Of a DNA stretch of 64,000 nt, positions 9,841 to 18,307 are shown in pieces. This stretch comes from Saccharothrix sp. NRRL B-16314 (GTDB lineage Bacteria > Actinomycetota > Actinomycetes > Mycobacteriales > Pseudonocardiaceae). The notes under the pieces were generated by a model that was not told where the DNA came from, ran no database searches, and was given only the letters and a program-made list of their open reading frames with translations. The DNA lies in the NCBI RefSeq assembly GCF_000716595.1, contig NZ_JNXC01000021.1:168985-232984 (forward strand). Reading direction: 5' to 3'. Position numbers and translations under genes: made by a program. Within the stretch, counting starts at the first letter, position 1. Each line of letters opens with the position of its first letter.

Positions 9841-11466
9841 GTGGCTGTGCCGAAGAGCAAACGTCGTGTGCGGAAGCGGACCAAGGTCCATCCCGGCACG
9901 ATGACGCCACGGCAGTGGGGCTTCGCCGCGACGGCGACCGCCGCGATGCTCGTCCCAGCACTGTTGCACGGAGCGGCCCCGATCGACTGGGTCAACCTGT
10001 CGAACCAGTCCGGAGTGGAGGCCGTGCCGCCCGGTCCCGGCGACGTGCTGGGCACGCTCGCGCTGAAGGACCGCGGCACCCTCGGTGCGACCGGCCGACT
10101 GCCCGAGACGGACGAGCTGAGCGCGGCGCTGCTCGCCGACGCCGACGACCCGTCCGAGTTCGAGGACGAGCTGCCCCCGTTGGACGGCGGCTACCTGCGC
10201 GAAGGGCAGCACGGCATCCCCGGTGTCATGCTCGAGGCGTACATGCGCGCGGCGGACCGGTTGGCCCGCACCACGCCCGGCTGCAAGCTGGACTGGCCGT
10301 TGCTGGCGAGCATCGGGCGGATCGAGTCCGGGCACGCGCGCGGCGGCCGGGTCGCCGAGGACGGCACCACGGTCAGGCCCATCGTGGGGCCGGTGCTGAA
10401 CGGCGCCCCCGGCGTGGCGGCGATCCCGGACACCGACGACGGCCGGTTCGACGGCGACCGGACCTGGGACCGGGCGGTCGGCCCGATGCAGTTCATCCCG
10501 TCCACGTGGGCCGGTTACGAGGCCGACGGCAACGGTGACGGGCAGAAGAACCCGAACAACATCTACGACGCCACGATCGGCGCGGGCAACTACCTGTGCG
10601 CGTACGGCGCGGACCTGAGCGATCCGGTGCAGCGCGCGCGCTCGGTGTTCCGGTACAACCACTCCGAGGAGTACGTCCGGACGGTGCTGTACTGGGCGGA
10701 CGCCTACGCGAAGGGCGTCACCCCGCTGCCGGACATGGTCGGCTCGGACGACGACTACGGCCCCGGTCTGAGCCCCGGCAACCCGGCGAACAACCCCGGG
10801 CAGCCCGGCACCACGCCGCCCGGCACGACGCCCCCCGGCACCACGACGCCACCGTCGCAGGGCACGTCGACCCCGCCGACGACCACGACGCGTCCCGGGA
10901 CGACGTTGACGCTGACCCCGACGCCGCCGTCGTGCCCCACGACGACGACGCCGACCACCACGCCGACGACGACGCCCACGACGACGACGCCGACGACGAC
11001 ACCTTCCGTGCCGCCGGGCTGCCCGACGCCGACCACCACCACGCCGCCGACGACGACGACCTCGCCGACCACGACCACCACGCCGAAGACCTCGACGGTG
11101 GAGCCCAGCTCCCCGGCGACGACCTCCGAGTCCCCGGTGACCACGTCGTCGGCAGCCACCACCCCGGGAAGCACCACCCCGGAGAGCACCACCCCGGCGG
11201 GCACCACCCCGGAGAGCACTACTTCGGCGGGCACTACTTCAGCGGGCACCACTTCAGCGGGCACCACTCCGGAAGGGACTACTCCGGAAGGGACCACGTC
11301 GGAGAAGACCACGTCGGAGAAGACCACGTCGGAGGGGACCACCTCGGACAGCAGCTCGCCGGCCGGGAGCTCCAGCGACCCGGCCACCTCCTCCGGGTCG
11401 TCCACCAGCTCGACCGGCTCGACCAGCTCGACCAGCTCGACCACCTCGTCGATGCAGCCCAGCTGA
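9841..11466 (+). CDS. Lytic transglycosylase-like protein with long Thr/Pro/Ser-rich tail
   Basis: 541 residues from the GTG at 9841 (GGGGAG just upstream). A further 25 residues are possible from the GTG at 9766. After a basic N-terminus and a membrane segment (FAATATAAMLVPALLHG) comes a MltB-like domain with GRIESGHARGG (catalytic Glu) and RAVGPMQFIPSTWAGY. From about base 10790 onward, ~225 residues are low-complexity TTP, TPP, TTSE and TTPE repeats ending in a Ser-rich segment, likely an exposed wall-spanning or glycosylated tail. It is paralogous to the gene at 4550. It lies between DUF501 and ppx, so it probably acts in wall remodelling. Confidence 0.85.
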   Translation: MAVPKSKRRVRKRTKVHPGTMTPRQWGFAATATAAMLVPALLHGAAPIDWVNLSNQSGVEAVPPGPGDVLGTLALKDRGTLGATGRLPETDELSAALLADADDPSEFEDELPPLDGGYLREGQHGIPGVMLEAYMRAADRLARTTPGCKLDWPLLASIGRIESGHARGGRVAEDGTTVRPIVGPVLNGAPGVAAIPDTDDGRFDGDRTWDRAVGPMQFIPSTWAGYEADGNGDGQKNPNNIYDATIGAGNYLCAYGADLSDPVQRARSVFRYNHSEEYVRTVLYWADAYAKGVTPLPDMVGSDDDYGPGLSPGNPANNPGQPGTTPPGTTPPGTTTPPSQGTSTPPTTTTRPGTTLTLTPTPPSCPTTTTPTTTPTTTPTTTTPTTTPSVPPGCPTPTTTTPPTTTTSPTTTTTPKTSTVEPSSPATTSESPVTTSSAATTPGSTTPESTTPAGTTPESTTSAGTTSAGTTSAGTTPEGTTPEGTTSEKTTSEKTTSEGTTSDSSSPAGSSSDPATSSGSSTSSTGSTSSTSSTTSSMQPS

Positions 11467-11513
11467 GCCTCCCGTCTCCGCCCCACCGCCCCGCTGAGCA
11501 CCGGCCCGCCGAC

Positions 11514-11535
11514 TAGGGTGCTGGGGGCAGCACCC
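11514..11535 (+). promoter_or_regulatory. -10 box TAGGGT overlapping a leader hairpin upstream of ppx
   Basis: TAGGGT at 11514-11519 is a plausible -10. Directly on it, GGGTGCTG (11516-11523) and CAGCACCC (11528-11535) form a perfect 8-bp inverted repeat with a 4-base spacer, ending 22 bases before the ppx ATG. It could be an operator or a leader hairpin. Confidence 0.35.
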
Positions 11536-11557
11536 ACCGGCAGGGAAGGAACCGGGC

Positions 11558-12508
11558 ATGGCACGCGTGGCCGCGATCGATTGCGGGACCAACTCGATCC
11601 GCCTGCTGGTCGCCGATGTGACCACTTCGGACAGTGGTGAGCGGTCGCTGCGCGACGTGCACCGCGAGATGCGGGTCGTCCGGCTCGGCCAGGGGGTGGA
11701 TGCCACCGGCCGGCTGCACCCCGACGCCATCGCCCGCACCCGCGCCGCGCTCCTCGACTACACGAACGTCTTGCGCCGCAAGGGAACCGAGCGCGTCCGC
11801 ATGGTCGCGACCTCCGCGACCCGCGACGCCGCCAACAAGGACGAGTTCTTCGACATGACCCGCGAAGTGCTGGGCGTCGAGGCCGAGGTCATCACCGGCG
11901 ACGAGGAGGCCCGCCTCTCCTTCACCGGCGCGGTGTCCGACCTGGACGCGGACGAAGGCCCGTTCCTGGTCTCCGACATCGGTGGCGGGTCGACCGAACT
12001 CGTCCTGGGCACCTGGAACGGCGTGCGCGGCGACGTGGAGGCCGCCCGGTCCGTCGACATCGGCTGCGTGCGGCTCACCGAGCGCTGCCTGCGCGGCGAC
12101 CCGCCGACCGAGGCCGAGGTCGAGGAAGCCGTCCGGGTGACGAAGGACGTCCTCGCCGAAGCGTTCGAAGCGGTGCCCACGGCGAAGACCAAGACCTGGA
12201 TCGGCGTCGCCGGCACCGTCACGACCCTCGTCGCGCTCACCAAGGACCTGCCCCGGTACGACCCCGCGGAGATCCATCTGGCACGGATCGGCCTCGACCG
12301 GATCCGCGAGACCACCGCGAAGCTGCTCACCATGAGTCACGACGAGCGCGCGGCGCTGGGGCCGATGCACCCCGGCCGCGTGGACGTGATCTGCGGCGGC
12401 GCGTTGATCGTCCGCGTGCTCGCCGACCACCTGGAGTCGCGCGGAGTGACGGAACTCGTCTCCAGCGAGCACGACATCCTCGACGGGATCGCGTTCTCCA
12501 CCGCCTGA
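11558..12508 (+). CDS. ppx: Exopolyphosphatase, Ppx/GppA family
   Basis: 316 residues, the short actinobacterial form. It has the actin-like ATPase-fold motifs AAIDCGTNSIRLLVAD at the N-terminus, SDIGGGSTELVLG for phosphate binding, and GVAGTVTTLVAL. It hydrolyses terminal phosphates of polyphosphate or converts pppGpp. It lies last in the eno-ftsB-DUF501 block, as in many actinobacteria. The ATG at 11558 is preceded by GGGAAGGA. Confidence 0.93.
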   Translation: MARVAAIDCGTNSIRLLVADVTTSDSGERSLRDVHREMRVVRLGQGVDATGRLHPDAIARTRAALLDYTNVLRRKGTERVRMVATSATRDAANKDEFFDMTREVLGVEAEVITGDEEARLSFTGAVSDLDADEGPFLVSDIGGGSTELVLGTWNGVRGDVEAARSVDIGCVRLTERCLRGDPPTEAEVEEAVRVTKDVLAEAFEAVPTAKTKTWIGVAGTVTTLVALTKDLPRYDPAEIHLARIGLDRIRETTAKLLTMSHDERAALGPMHPGRVDVICGGALIVRVLADHLESRGVTELVSSEHDILDGIAFSTA

Positions 12509-12523
12509 AGCTGTCAACTGGGA

Positions 12524-12537
12524 TTGATCGTGATCAA
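12524..12537. promoter_or_regulatory. Palindrome TTGATC-GT-GATCAA upstream of the peptide ABC operon
   Basis: A perfect 6-bp inverted repeat with a 2-base centre lies in the 141-base gap between ppx and the substrate-binding protein gene, 113 bases before its start. Size and symmetry suit a dimeric repressor site, but it could be chance; no regulator is known. Confidence 0.3.
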
Positions 12538-12649
12538 GCCGTGACGCCGTCACCGGTATGGCCCACGTCACCGTCCCCTTAGCGTTCCTCTGACGCTGTG
12601 AAAGCGGTCGACTCTGTTCGGTTACGCCCGATCAGGTGGGAGGACCCTA

Positions 12650-14272
12650 ATGTCACGTGCCCGATTAGTCCCCGCGGCCGTCGCGGTCGCATTGGCCGCG
12701 GCAGCCTGCGGCTCGGCAGACACCCCGGCGGCCTCGAACACCGAAGCCGGCATCACCATCTTCAACACCGAGCCGGAGAACCCGCTCGTCCCCGGCAACA
12801 CCACCGAGGTCGGTGGCAGCCGGGTCCTCGACCCGCTGTTCACCGGCCTCGTCGAGTACCGCGCGGAGGACGCGCAGCCGCAGAACGCGATGGCCGAGTC
12901 GATCGACACCACCGACTCCAAGGTCTTCACCGTCAAGATCAAGCAGGGCTGGCTGTTCCACGACGGCACGCCGGTCACCGCGAAGAGCTTCGTGGACGCC
13001 TGGAACTGGACCGCCTACGGGCCGAACGCCACGCAGGGCGCCAGCTTCTTCTCCCAGATCGACGGCTTCGACGCCGTCCACCCCAAGGACCCGGACGGCG
13101 CCGACGGCCCGCAGGCGCCGCCCGCACCGACCGCGGAAACCCTGTCCGGCTTGAAGGTCGTGGACGACCACACGTTCACCATCACGCTGTCCGAGGCGTT
13201 CGCCGTGTTCCCGGTGACCATCGGCTACGAGGTGTTCTCGCCGCTGCCGGAGTCGTTCTTCAAGGACCGCATGGCCTTCGAGAAGCACCCGATCGGCAAC
13301 GGCCCGTTCAAGTACGTCTCGCGGGAGGTCGGCGCCAACATCAAGCTGACCCGCAACGACGACTACCAGGGCACCGACAAGCCGAAGTTCAAGGACTTGA
13401 CGCTCAAGGTCTACCAGAGCCGTGAATCGGCCTACGCGGACCTCGTGTCGAACAACCTGGACTTCCTGGAGGAACTGCCGCCGAACGCGCTGGCCGGCCG
13501 GCAGTACGAGACCGACCTGGGCGAACGGGTGGTGCAGCGGGAGACGCTGAACAACCAGACCATCGCGTTCCCGCTCTACCTCAAGCCGTACGACAACGTC
13601 GACCTGCGCCGCGCGATCTCCATGGCGATCAACCGCGAGGAGATCACCCGGGTCATCTTCGAGGGCACCCGCAAGCCGGCCGACGGCTGGGTGCACCCGC
13701 TGATGAAGGGCTACCAGCCCGGCCAGTGCGGCGAGTACTGCACGTTCAACCCGGAAAAGGCCAAGGCGGCGCTCGCGAAGTCCGGGTACACCGGGGAGAT
13801 CGTGCTGCTGTCCAACACCGACAGCGGGCACACGGAATGGGCCGAGGCGGTGGTCAACAGCATCAAGAACACCCTCGGCATCGAGGCCAGGTTCGCGCCG
13901 TCGACCAGCTTCGGCGAGTTCCGGCAGAAGGTGAACGCGCACGAGATGACCGGCATGTACCGGGCGGGCTGGATCGCGGACTACCCGTCGATCGAGAACT
14001 GGCTGACGCCGCTGTACCGGACCGGCTCGTCCTCCAACGACGGTGGCTACTCGAACCCCGCGCTCGACGCGAAGCTCGCCGAGGCCGACAAGGCGCCCAG
14101 CGAGGAGGAAGCGATCGAGCTGTACCTCGAAGCCGAGCGGATGCTCGCGGAGGACCTGCCGGTCCTCCCGCTGTGGACGCAGAACACCATCGCCGGCCGC
14201 TCCGACCGGCTCAAGGTGGCCAACCTCGACCCGTTCCGCACGCTGGACCTCTACACGGTGGAAGTGGCCTAG
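12650..14272 (+). CDS. Peptide ABC transporter substrate-binding lipoprotein (OppA/DppA family, SBP family 5)
   Basis: 540 residues. A signal peptide ends in the lipobox LAAAACG, so the protein is anchored to the outer face of the membrane. The family-5 fold is shown by GSRVLDPLFTGLVEY, KIKQGWLFHDGTPVTAKSFV, GNGPFKYV, and the C-terminal YLEAERMLAEDLPVLPLWTQ. It delivers oligopeptides, or possibly nickel chelates or sugars, to the permeases encoded next. A good ribosome binding site (GGGAGGA) precedes the ATG. A strong hairpin separates it from the permease genes. Confidence 0.92.
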   Translation: MSRARLVPAAVAVALAAAACGSADTPAASNTEAGITIFNTEPENPLVPGNTTEVGGSRVLDPLFTGLVEYRAEDAQPQNAMAESIDTTDSKVFTVKIKQGWLFHDGTPVTAKSFVDAWNWTAYGPNATQGASFFSQIDGFDAVHPKDPDGADGPQAPPAPTAETLSGLKVVDDHTFTITLSEAFAVFPVTIGYEVFSPLPESFFKDRMAFEKHPIGNGPFKYVSREVGANIKLTRNDDYQGTDKPKFKDLTLKVYQSRESAYADLVSNNLDFLEELPPNALAGRQYETDLGERVVQRETLNNQTIAFPLYLKPYDNVDLRRAISMAINREEITRVIFEGTRKPADGWVHPLMKGYQPGQCGEYCTFNPEKAKAALAKSGYTGEIVLLSNTDSGHTEWAEAVVNSIKNTLGIEARFAPSTSFGEFRQKVNAHEMTGMYRAGWIADYPSIENWLTPLYRTGSSSNDGGYSNPALDAKLAEADKAPSEEEAIELYLEAERMLAEDLPVLPLWTQNTIAGRSDRLKVANLDPFRTLDLYTVEVA

Positions 14273-14289
14273 CACCAGGGGTTCCGCAC

Positions 14290-14322
14290 GGGCCGGTCCG
14301 GGTCGCAGACCCGGGCCGGCCC
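14290..14322 (+). terminator. Intra-operon hairpin between binding-protein and permease genes (attenuator-like)
   Basis: Bases 14290-14304 pair with 14308-14322 along all 15 positions, one being a G-U wobble, around a 3-base GCA loop. There is no U tract. Such hairpins after binding-protein genes commonly stabilise or partly terminate the transcript, so that the binding protein is made in excess of the permeases. Confidence 0.6.
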
Positions 14323-14341
14323 CGGTCGAGGGGAGTGCGCG

Positions 14342-15265
14342 TTGGGGCGTTACGTCCTGCGCAGGCTGTTGCAGATGGTGCCGGTGTTCCTCGGCACGAC
14401 GTTCCTGATCTACGCCCTGGTGTGGGCGGTGCCCGGTGACCCGTTCGAGGGCAAGTGCGGTGAGCGGGACTGCCCGGCGTCGTACGTGGCGGCGATGCGG
14501 GAGAAGTTCAACCTGGACGACCCGCTGATCGTCCAGTACGGCAAGTACCTGCTGGGACTGGTCCAAGGCGACTTCGGCCTCACGTCGTCGGGGGTCGAGG
14601 TCTCGACCCGGATCGCGGCGGCGTTCCCGGTGACGGTGCGGCTCGCCCTGGTGGCGCTGCTGGTCGAGGCGGTCATCGGCATCACCGCGGGTGTCGTCTC
14701 GGGCCTGCGCAACCGCGGGTTCCTGGACAGCCTGGTGCTCGTGTCGACGCTGTTCCTGATCTCCATCCCGGTGTTCGTCACCGGGTACGTGGTGCAGCTG
14801 GTGTTCGGGCTGCAACTCGGGTGGATCTCGCCGACGGTCACCACGCCGACGTTCGGGAACCTCATCGTGCCGGGGTTCGTGCTGGCCAGCCTGTCGATGG
14901 CGTACGTGGCAAGGCTTTCCCGGGCGAGCATCTCGGAGAACCGGCGGGCCGACTACGTGCGCACGGCGTTGGCGAAGGGCCAGCCCAACCACCGGGTGGT
15001 GGGCGTCCACCTGCTGCGGAACTCGCTGATCCCGGTGGTCACGTTCCTCGGCACCGACCTCGGCGCGTTCCTCGGCGGCGCGATCGTCACCGAGGGGATC
15101 TTCAACGTGCCCGGCGTCGGCGGGCTGGTGTTCCGGTCGATCCTGACGAAGGACGGCGCGATGGTGACCGGCGTCGTCACCGTGCTGGTGTTGGTGTACC
15201 TGCTCATGACGTTGCTGGTGGACCTGCTCTACGCGGTCTTGGACCCGAGGATCCGCTATGACTAG
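14342..15265 (+). CDS. Peptide ABC transporter permease (DppB/OppB type)
   Basis: 307 residues from a TTG at 14342 preceded by GAGGGGAG. The N-terminus YVLRRLLQMVPVFLGTTFLI is typical of DppB. Six membrane segments follow, with the ATPase-coupling loop (YVRTALAKGQPNHRVVGVHL). A loop with two Cys residues (GKCGERDC, ~residues 38-45) faces outside. It forms the transmembrane pore with the next protein and overlaps it by 8 bp. Confidence 0.93.
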   Translation: MGRYVLRRLLQMVPVFLGTTFLIYALVWAVPGDPFEGKCGERDCPASYVAAMREKFNLDDPLIVQYGKYLLGLVQGDFGLTSSGVEVSTRIAAAFPVTVRLALVALLVEAVIGITAGVVSGLRNRGFLDSLVLVSTLFLISIPVFVTGYVVQLVFGLQLGWISPTVTTPTFGNLIVPGFVLASLSMAYVARLSRASISENRRADYVRTALAKGQPNHRVVGVHLLRNSLIPVVTFLGTDLGAFLGGAIVTEGIFNVPGVGGLVFRSILTKDGAMVTGVVTVLVLVYLLMTLLVDLLYAVLDPRIRYD

Positions 15266-16157
15266 TCAGATCGCTCCTGCCGTGGTGGAACAGCCGCGCG
15301 GCCTGTTCGGGGACGCCTGGCACACGCTGCGGCGGCGGCCGTTGTTCTGGGTGTCCGTCTCGTTGATCCTGCTGATGCTGTCGCTGGCGCTGTTCCCGGG
15401 GCTGTTCGCGTCCGGCGACCCGAACCTGGCGGACCTGTCGCGGTCGCGCGGCGCGCCGTCCGCCGAGGCGTGGTTCGGGTACGACAACCAGGGCTACGAC
15501 ATCTACACGCGGGTCGTCTACGGCGCGCGGGCGTCGATCGTCGTCGGCCTGCTGGCGACGTTGGGCGTGGTGCTGGTCGGTGCGTCCGTGGGGATGCTGG
15601 CCGGGTTCTACGGCGGGTGGCTGGACGCCGTCGTGTCGCGGATCGCGGACGTGTTCGTGGGCGTGCCGTTCGTGCTGGGCGCGATCGTCATCCTCACCAC
15701 CCTGAACGCCGGTGGTGACGCGGGGCCGGTGCGGATCGTGGCGCAGGTGGTGCTGTCGATCTCGGTGCTGTCGTGGCCGGTGGCGATGCGGATCATGCGG
15801 TCGACGGCGATCGCGGCCAAGCAGCAGGACTACGTGAAGGCGGCGCGGGCGTTGGGCGCGTCCTCGGTGCGGATCATCGGCAAGCACATGCTGCCCAACT
15901 GCATCGCGCCGGTGCTGGTGTACTCGACGATCGCCCTGGGCGCGTTCATCGGCGCCGAGGCGACGCTGTCGTACCTCGGGATCGGGCTGCGGCAGCCGGT
16001 CGTGTCGTGGGGCGTGATGATCAACAGCGCCAAGGACTACCTGCGCGTCGCGCCGCACGCGCTGCTGTTCCCGGCCGGTTTCCTGACCGCGACCGTGCTG
16101 GCCTTCGTGATGTTGGGTGACGCGGTGCGCGAAGCCCTCGACCCGAAGCTGCGTTGA
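15258..16157 (+). CDS. Peptide ABC transporter permease (DppC/OppC type)
   Basis: 299 residues. The DppC-type N-terminal helix (WHTLRRRPLFWVSVSLILLM) and five further membrane spans are clear, as is the coupling loop YVKAARALGASSVRIIGKHM. LSYLGIGLRQPVVSWGVMI is a family signature. The ATG at 15258 overlaps the previous gene by 8 bp, so expression is coupled. It is the second pore subunit of the importer. Confidence 0.93.
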   Translation: MTSQIAPAVVEQPRGLFGDAWHTLRRRPLFWVSVSLILLMLSLALFPGLFASGDPNLADLSRSRGAPSAEAWFGYDNQGYDIYTRVVYGARASIVVGLLATLGVVLVGASVGMLAGFYGGWLDAVVSRIADVFVGVPFVLGAIVILTTLNAGGDAGPVRIVAQVVLSISVLSWPVAMRIMRSTAIAAKQQDYVKAARALGASSVRIIGKHMLPNCIAPVLVYSTIALGAFIGAEATLSYLGIGLRQPVVSWGVMINSAKDYLRVAPHALLFPAGFLTATVLAFVMLGDAVREALDPKLR

Positions 16158-16190
16158 TCTGCTGGGCTCGACCCTTTTGGGGAGGTTTTG

Positions 16191-17174
16191 GTGCTGCTCG
16201 AGGTCGAGGACCTGCACGTGGAGTTCCGCACGCGGGACGGGGTGGCGCGCGTGCTGAACGGCGTGAGCTACCACGTGTCCGCGGGCGAGACGTTGGCCGT
16301 GCTGGGCGAGTCCGGGTCGGGGAAGAGCGTGACCGCGCAGGCGATCATGGGAATCCTCGACACGCCACCGGCTTTCGTGACGCGGGGGTCGGTGCGGTTC
16401 CACGGTGAGGAGCTGCTGTCGGCGTCCGCGGACCGTCGTCGGGCGGTGCGGGCGTCGGGCGTCGCGATGATCTTCCAGGACGCGCTGTCGGCGTTGAACC
16501 CGGTGTTCACGGTGGGGTTCCAGATCGAGGAGCAGCTGCGGGTGCGGCGCGGGATGAGCCGGGCCGACGCGCGGGCGCGGGCGGTCGAGCTGCTGGACCT
16601 GGTGCGGATTCCCCTCGCGCGGCAACGGGTTCGGGACTACCCGCACCAGTTCTCGGGCGGGATGCGGCAGCGGGCGATGATCGCGATGTCGTTGGCGCTC
16701 GACCCGGAGGTGCTGATCGCGGACGAGCCGACGACGGCGCTGGACGTGACCGTGCAGGCGCAGATCATGGACCTGCTGGCGGAGATCCAGCGCGAGCGGC
16801 AGATGGGGCTGATCCTGATCACGCACGACCTCGGGGTGGTGGCGGAGGTGGCGGACCGGATCGTGGTGATGTACGCGGGGCGGATCGTGGAGCACGCGGA
16901 CGCGGTGTCGCTGTTCCGCTCACCCGGGCACCCGTACACGTCCGCGCTGATGCGCTCACTGCCGCGGTTGGACTCGAAGGGGACGGCCCTGGAGACGATC
17001 CGCGGGCTGCCGCCGAGCCTGCTGCGGATCCCGCCGGGGTGCCCGTTCCACCCCCGGTGCTCGCGGGCGGAGGACATCTGCGCTTCGCACGTGCCGTCGG
17101 CGGTGCGGCTGGGGTTCGGGCGGACCAGCGCGTGCCACTTCGCGGAGGAAGTCGTGGGTGGTCCCCGTGGCTGA
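16191..17174 (+). CDS. Peptide ABC transporter ATP-binding protein (DppD/OppD type)
   Basis: 327 residues from the GTG at 16191; GGGGAGG just upstream favours it over the TTG at 16188. It shows Walker [10 protein letters not shown]-loop [12 protein letters not shown], signature FSGGMRQR, Walker [13 protein letters not shown] and switch His in THDLG. The C-terminal oligopeptide extension has the Cys cluster [14 protein letters not shown], which in related proteins can hold an iron-sulfur centre. It powers the importer together with the next ATPase. Confidence 0.94.
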   Translation: MLLEVEDLHVEFRTRDGVARVLNGVSYHVSAGETLAVLGESGSGKSVTAQAIMGILDTPPAFVTRGSVRFHGEELLSASADRRRAVRASGVAMIFQDALSALNPVFTVGFQIEEQLRVRRGMSRADARARAVELLDLVRIPLARQRVRDYPHQFSGGMRQRAMIAMSLALDPEVLIADEPTTALDVTVQAQIMDLLAEIQRERQMGLILITHDLGVVAEVADRIVVMYAGRIVEHADAVSLFRSPGHPYTSALMRSLPRLDSKGTALETIRGLPPSLLRIPPGCPFHPRCSRAEDICASHVPSAVRLGFGRTSACHFAEEVVGGPRG

Positions 17175-18162
17175 GCTGCTGGAAGTGGTCGACCTGGTGA
17201 AGCACTTCCCGGTGACGCGGGGAGTGGCGTTCCGGCGGACGGTCGGGCAGGTGCGGGCGGTGGACGGCGTGTCGTTCACGTTGGGCGCGGGGGAGACGCT
17301 GGGGGTGGTCGGCGAGTCGGGGTGCGGCAAGTCGACGCTGGCCCAGGTTTTGATGCGGCTGGAACCGCCCACGTCCGGGGCGGCGTACTTCGAGGGTGAG
17401 CCGATGTTCTCGCTCCGGGGCGCCGCGCTGCGCCGGTGGCGGCGGGAGATGCAGATCGTGCTGCAGGACCCGTACACCTCCCTGAACCCGCGGATGACCG
17501 TGGGCGACATCGTGGGTGAGCCGTTCGAGATCCACCCGGAGGTCGCGCCCAAGGCGTCGCGGGCCGGGCGGGTGCGGGAGCTGCTGGACGTCGTCGGCCT
17601 GAACCCCGAGCACCTCAACCGGTACCCGCACCAGTTCTCGGGTGGGCAGCGGCAGCGGATCGGGATCGCGCGGGCGCTGGCGCTGAAGCCGAAGGTGATC
17701 GTGTGCGACGAGCCGGTGTCGGCGCTGGACGTGTCGATCCAGGCGCAGGTGATGAACCTCCTGGCCGAGCTCCAGGGCGAGTTCGGGCTGTCGTACGTGT
17801 TCATCGCGCACGACCTGTCGGTGGTGCGGCACCTGTCGGACCGGGTGGCGGTGATGTACCTGGGGAAGGTCGTGGAGATCGGGACGGAGGAGCAGATCTA
17901 CCGGCACCCCACGCACCCGTACACGCAGGCGCTGCTGTCGGCGGTGCCGGTGGCCGACCCCGCCCTGCGGGGCAGGCGCGACGTGATCCGCCTGACCGGC
18001 GACGTGCCGTCACCGGTGAACCCGCCCTCCGGCTGCCGCTTCCGCACGCGGTGCTGGAAGGCGCAGGACGTGTGCGCCACCGAGGAACCGGCCCTGATCA
18101 GCCGCGACGGCGGGCATCCGAGCGCGTGCCACTTCGCCGAGGAACGCTCCGTCGTGCCGTGA
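17158..18162 (+). CDS. Peptide ABC transporter ATP-binding protein (DppF/OppF type)
   Basis: 334 residues. It shows Walker [10 protein letters not shown]-loop [14 protein letters not shown], signature FSGGQRQR, Walker [13 protein letters not shown] and the His of IAHDLS. The C-terminal region carries the family Cys motif [14 protein letters not shown]. It overlaps the preceding ATPase gene by 17 bp. The GTG at 17158 is used because GGAGGAAG lies 7 bases upstream; a GTG at 17167 is possible. It is the last gene of the five-gene importer operon, and its stop codon falls in a short tandem repeat. Confidence 0.93.
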   Translation: MVPVAELLEVVDLVKHFPVTRGVAFRRTVGQVRAVDGVSFTLGAGETLGVVGESGCGKSTLAQVLMRLEPPTSGAAYFEGEPMFSLRGAALRRWRREMQIVLQDPYTSLNPRMTVGDIVGEPFEIHPEVAPKASRAGRVRELLDVVGLNPEHLNRYPHQFSGGQRQRIGIARALALKPKVIVCDEPVSALDVSIQAQVMNLLAELQGEFGLSYVFIAHDLSVVRHLSDRVAVMYLGKVVEIGTEEQIYRHPTHPYTQALLSAVPVADPALRGRRDVIRLTGDVPSPVNPPSGCRFRTRCWKAQDVCATEEPALISRDGGHPSACHFAEERSVVP

Positions 18163-18208
18163 CTGACGCCGTGCCGTGACCGACAGCGTGGCCTGACTGA
18201 CGCCGTGC
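18158..18208. repeat. Three tandem 17-bp imperfect repeats at the end of the ABC operon
   Basis: Units start at 18158, 18175 and 18192, of the form CGTGACTGACGCCGTGC. The second unit differs at several positions. The first includes the stop codon of the last ATPase gene. The array lies directly before the terminator hairpin at 18217. Confidence 0.75.
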
Positions 18209-18216
18209 CTGATGAG

Positions 18217-18255
18217 CGCATGCCCCGCGGGTCGCAATGAGCCGCGGGGCATGCG
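18217..18255. terminator. Bidirectional terminator hairpin between convergent operons
   Basis: CGCATGCCCCGCGG at 18217-18230 pairs perfectly with 18242-18255 (14 bp) around an 11-base loop. It lies between the end of the peptide ABC operon on the plus strand and the end of the S10 peptidase gene on the minus strand. Confidence 0.8.
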
Positions 18256-18307
18256 TTCAAGGCCGGTGCGCCCGGTGTGGGGCTCAGCCCAGGCTGCCGG
18301 TCGACCG

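Noticed and set aside
12665..15010. 781-residue open frame on the minus strand across the binding-protein and permease genes
   Set aside because: Antisense to clearly conserved ABC genes; composition is the Arg/Val/Leu/His pattern produced by high-GC codons read backwards, with no family match.
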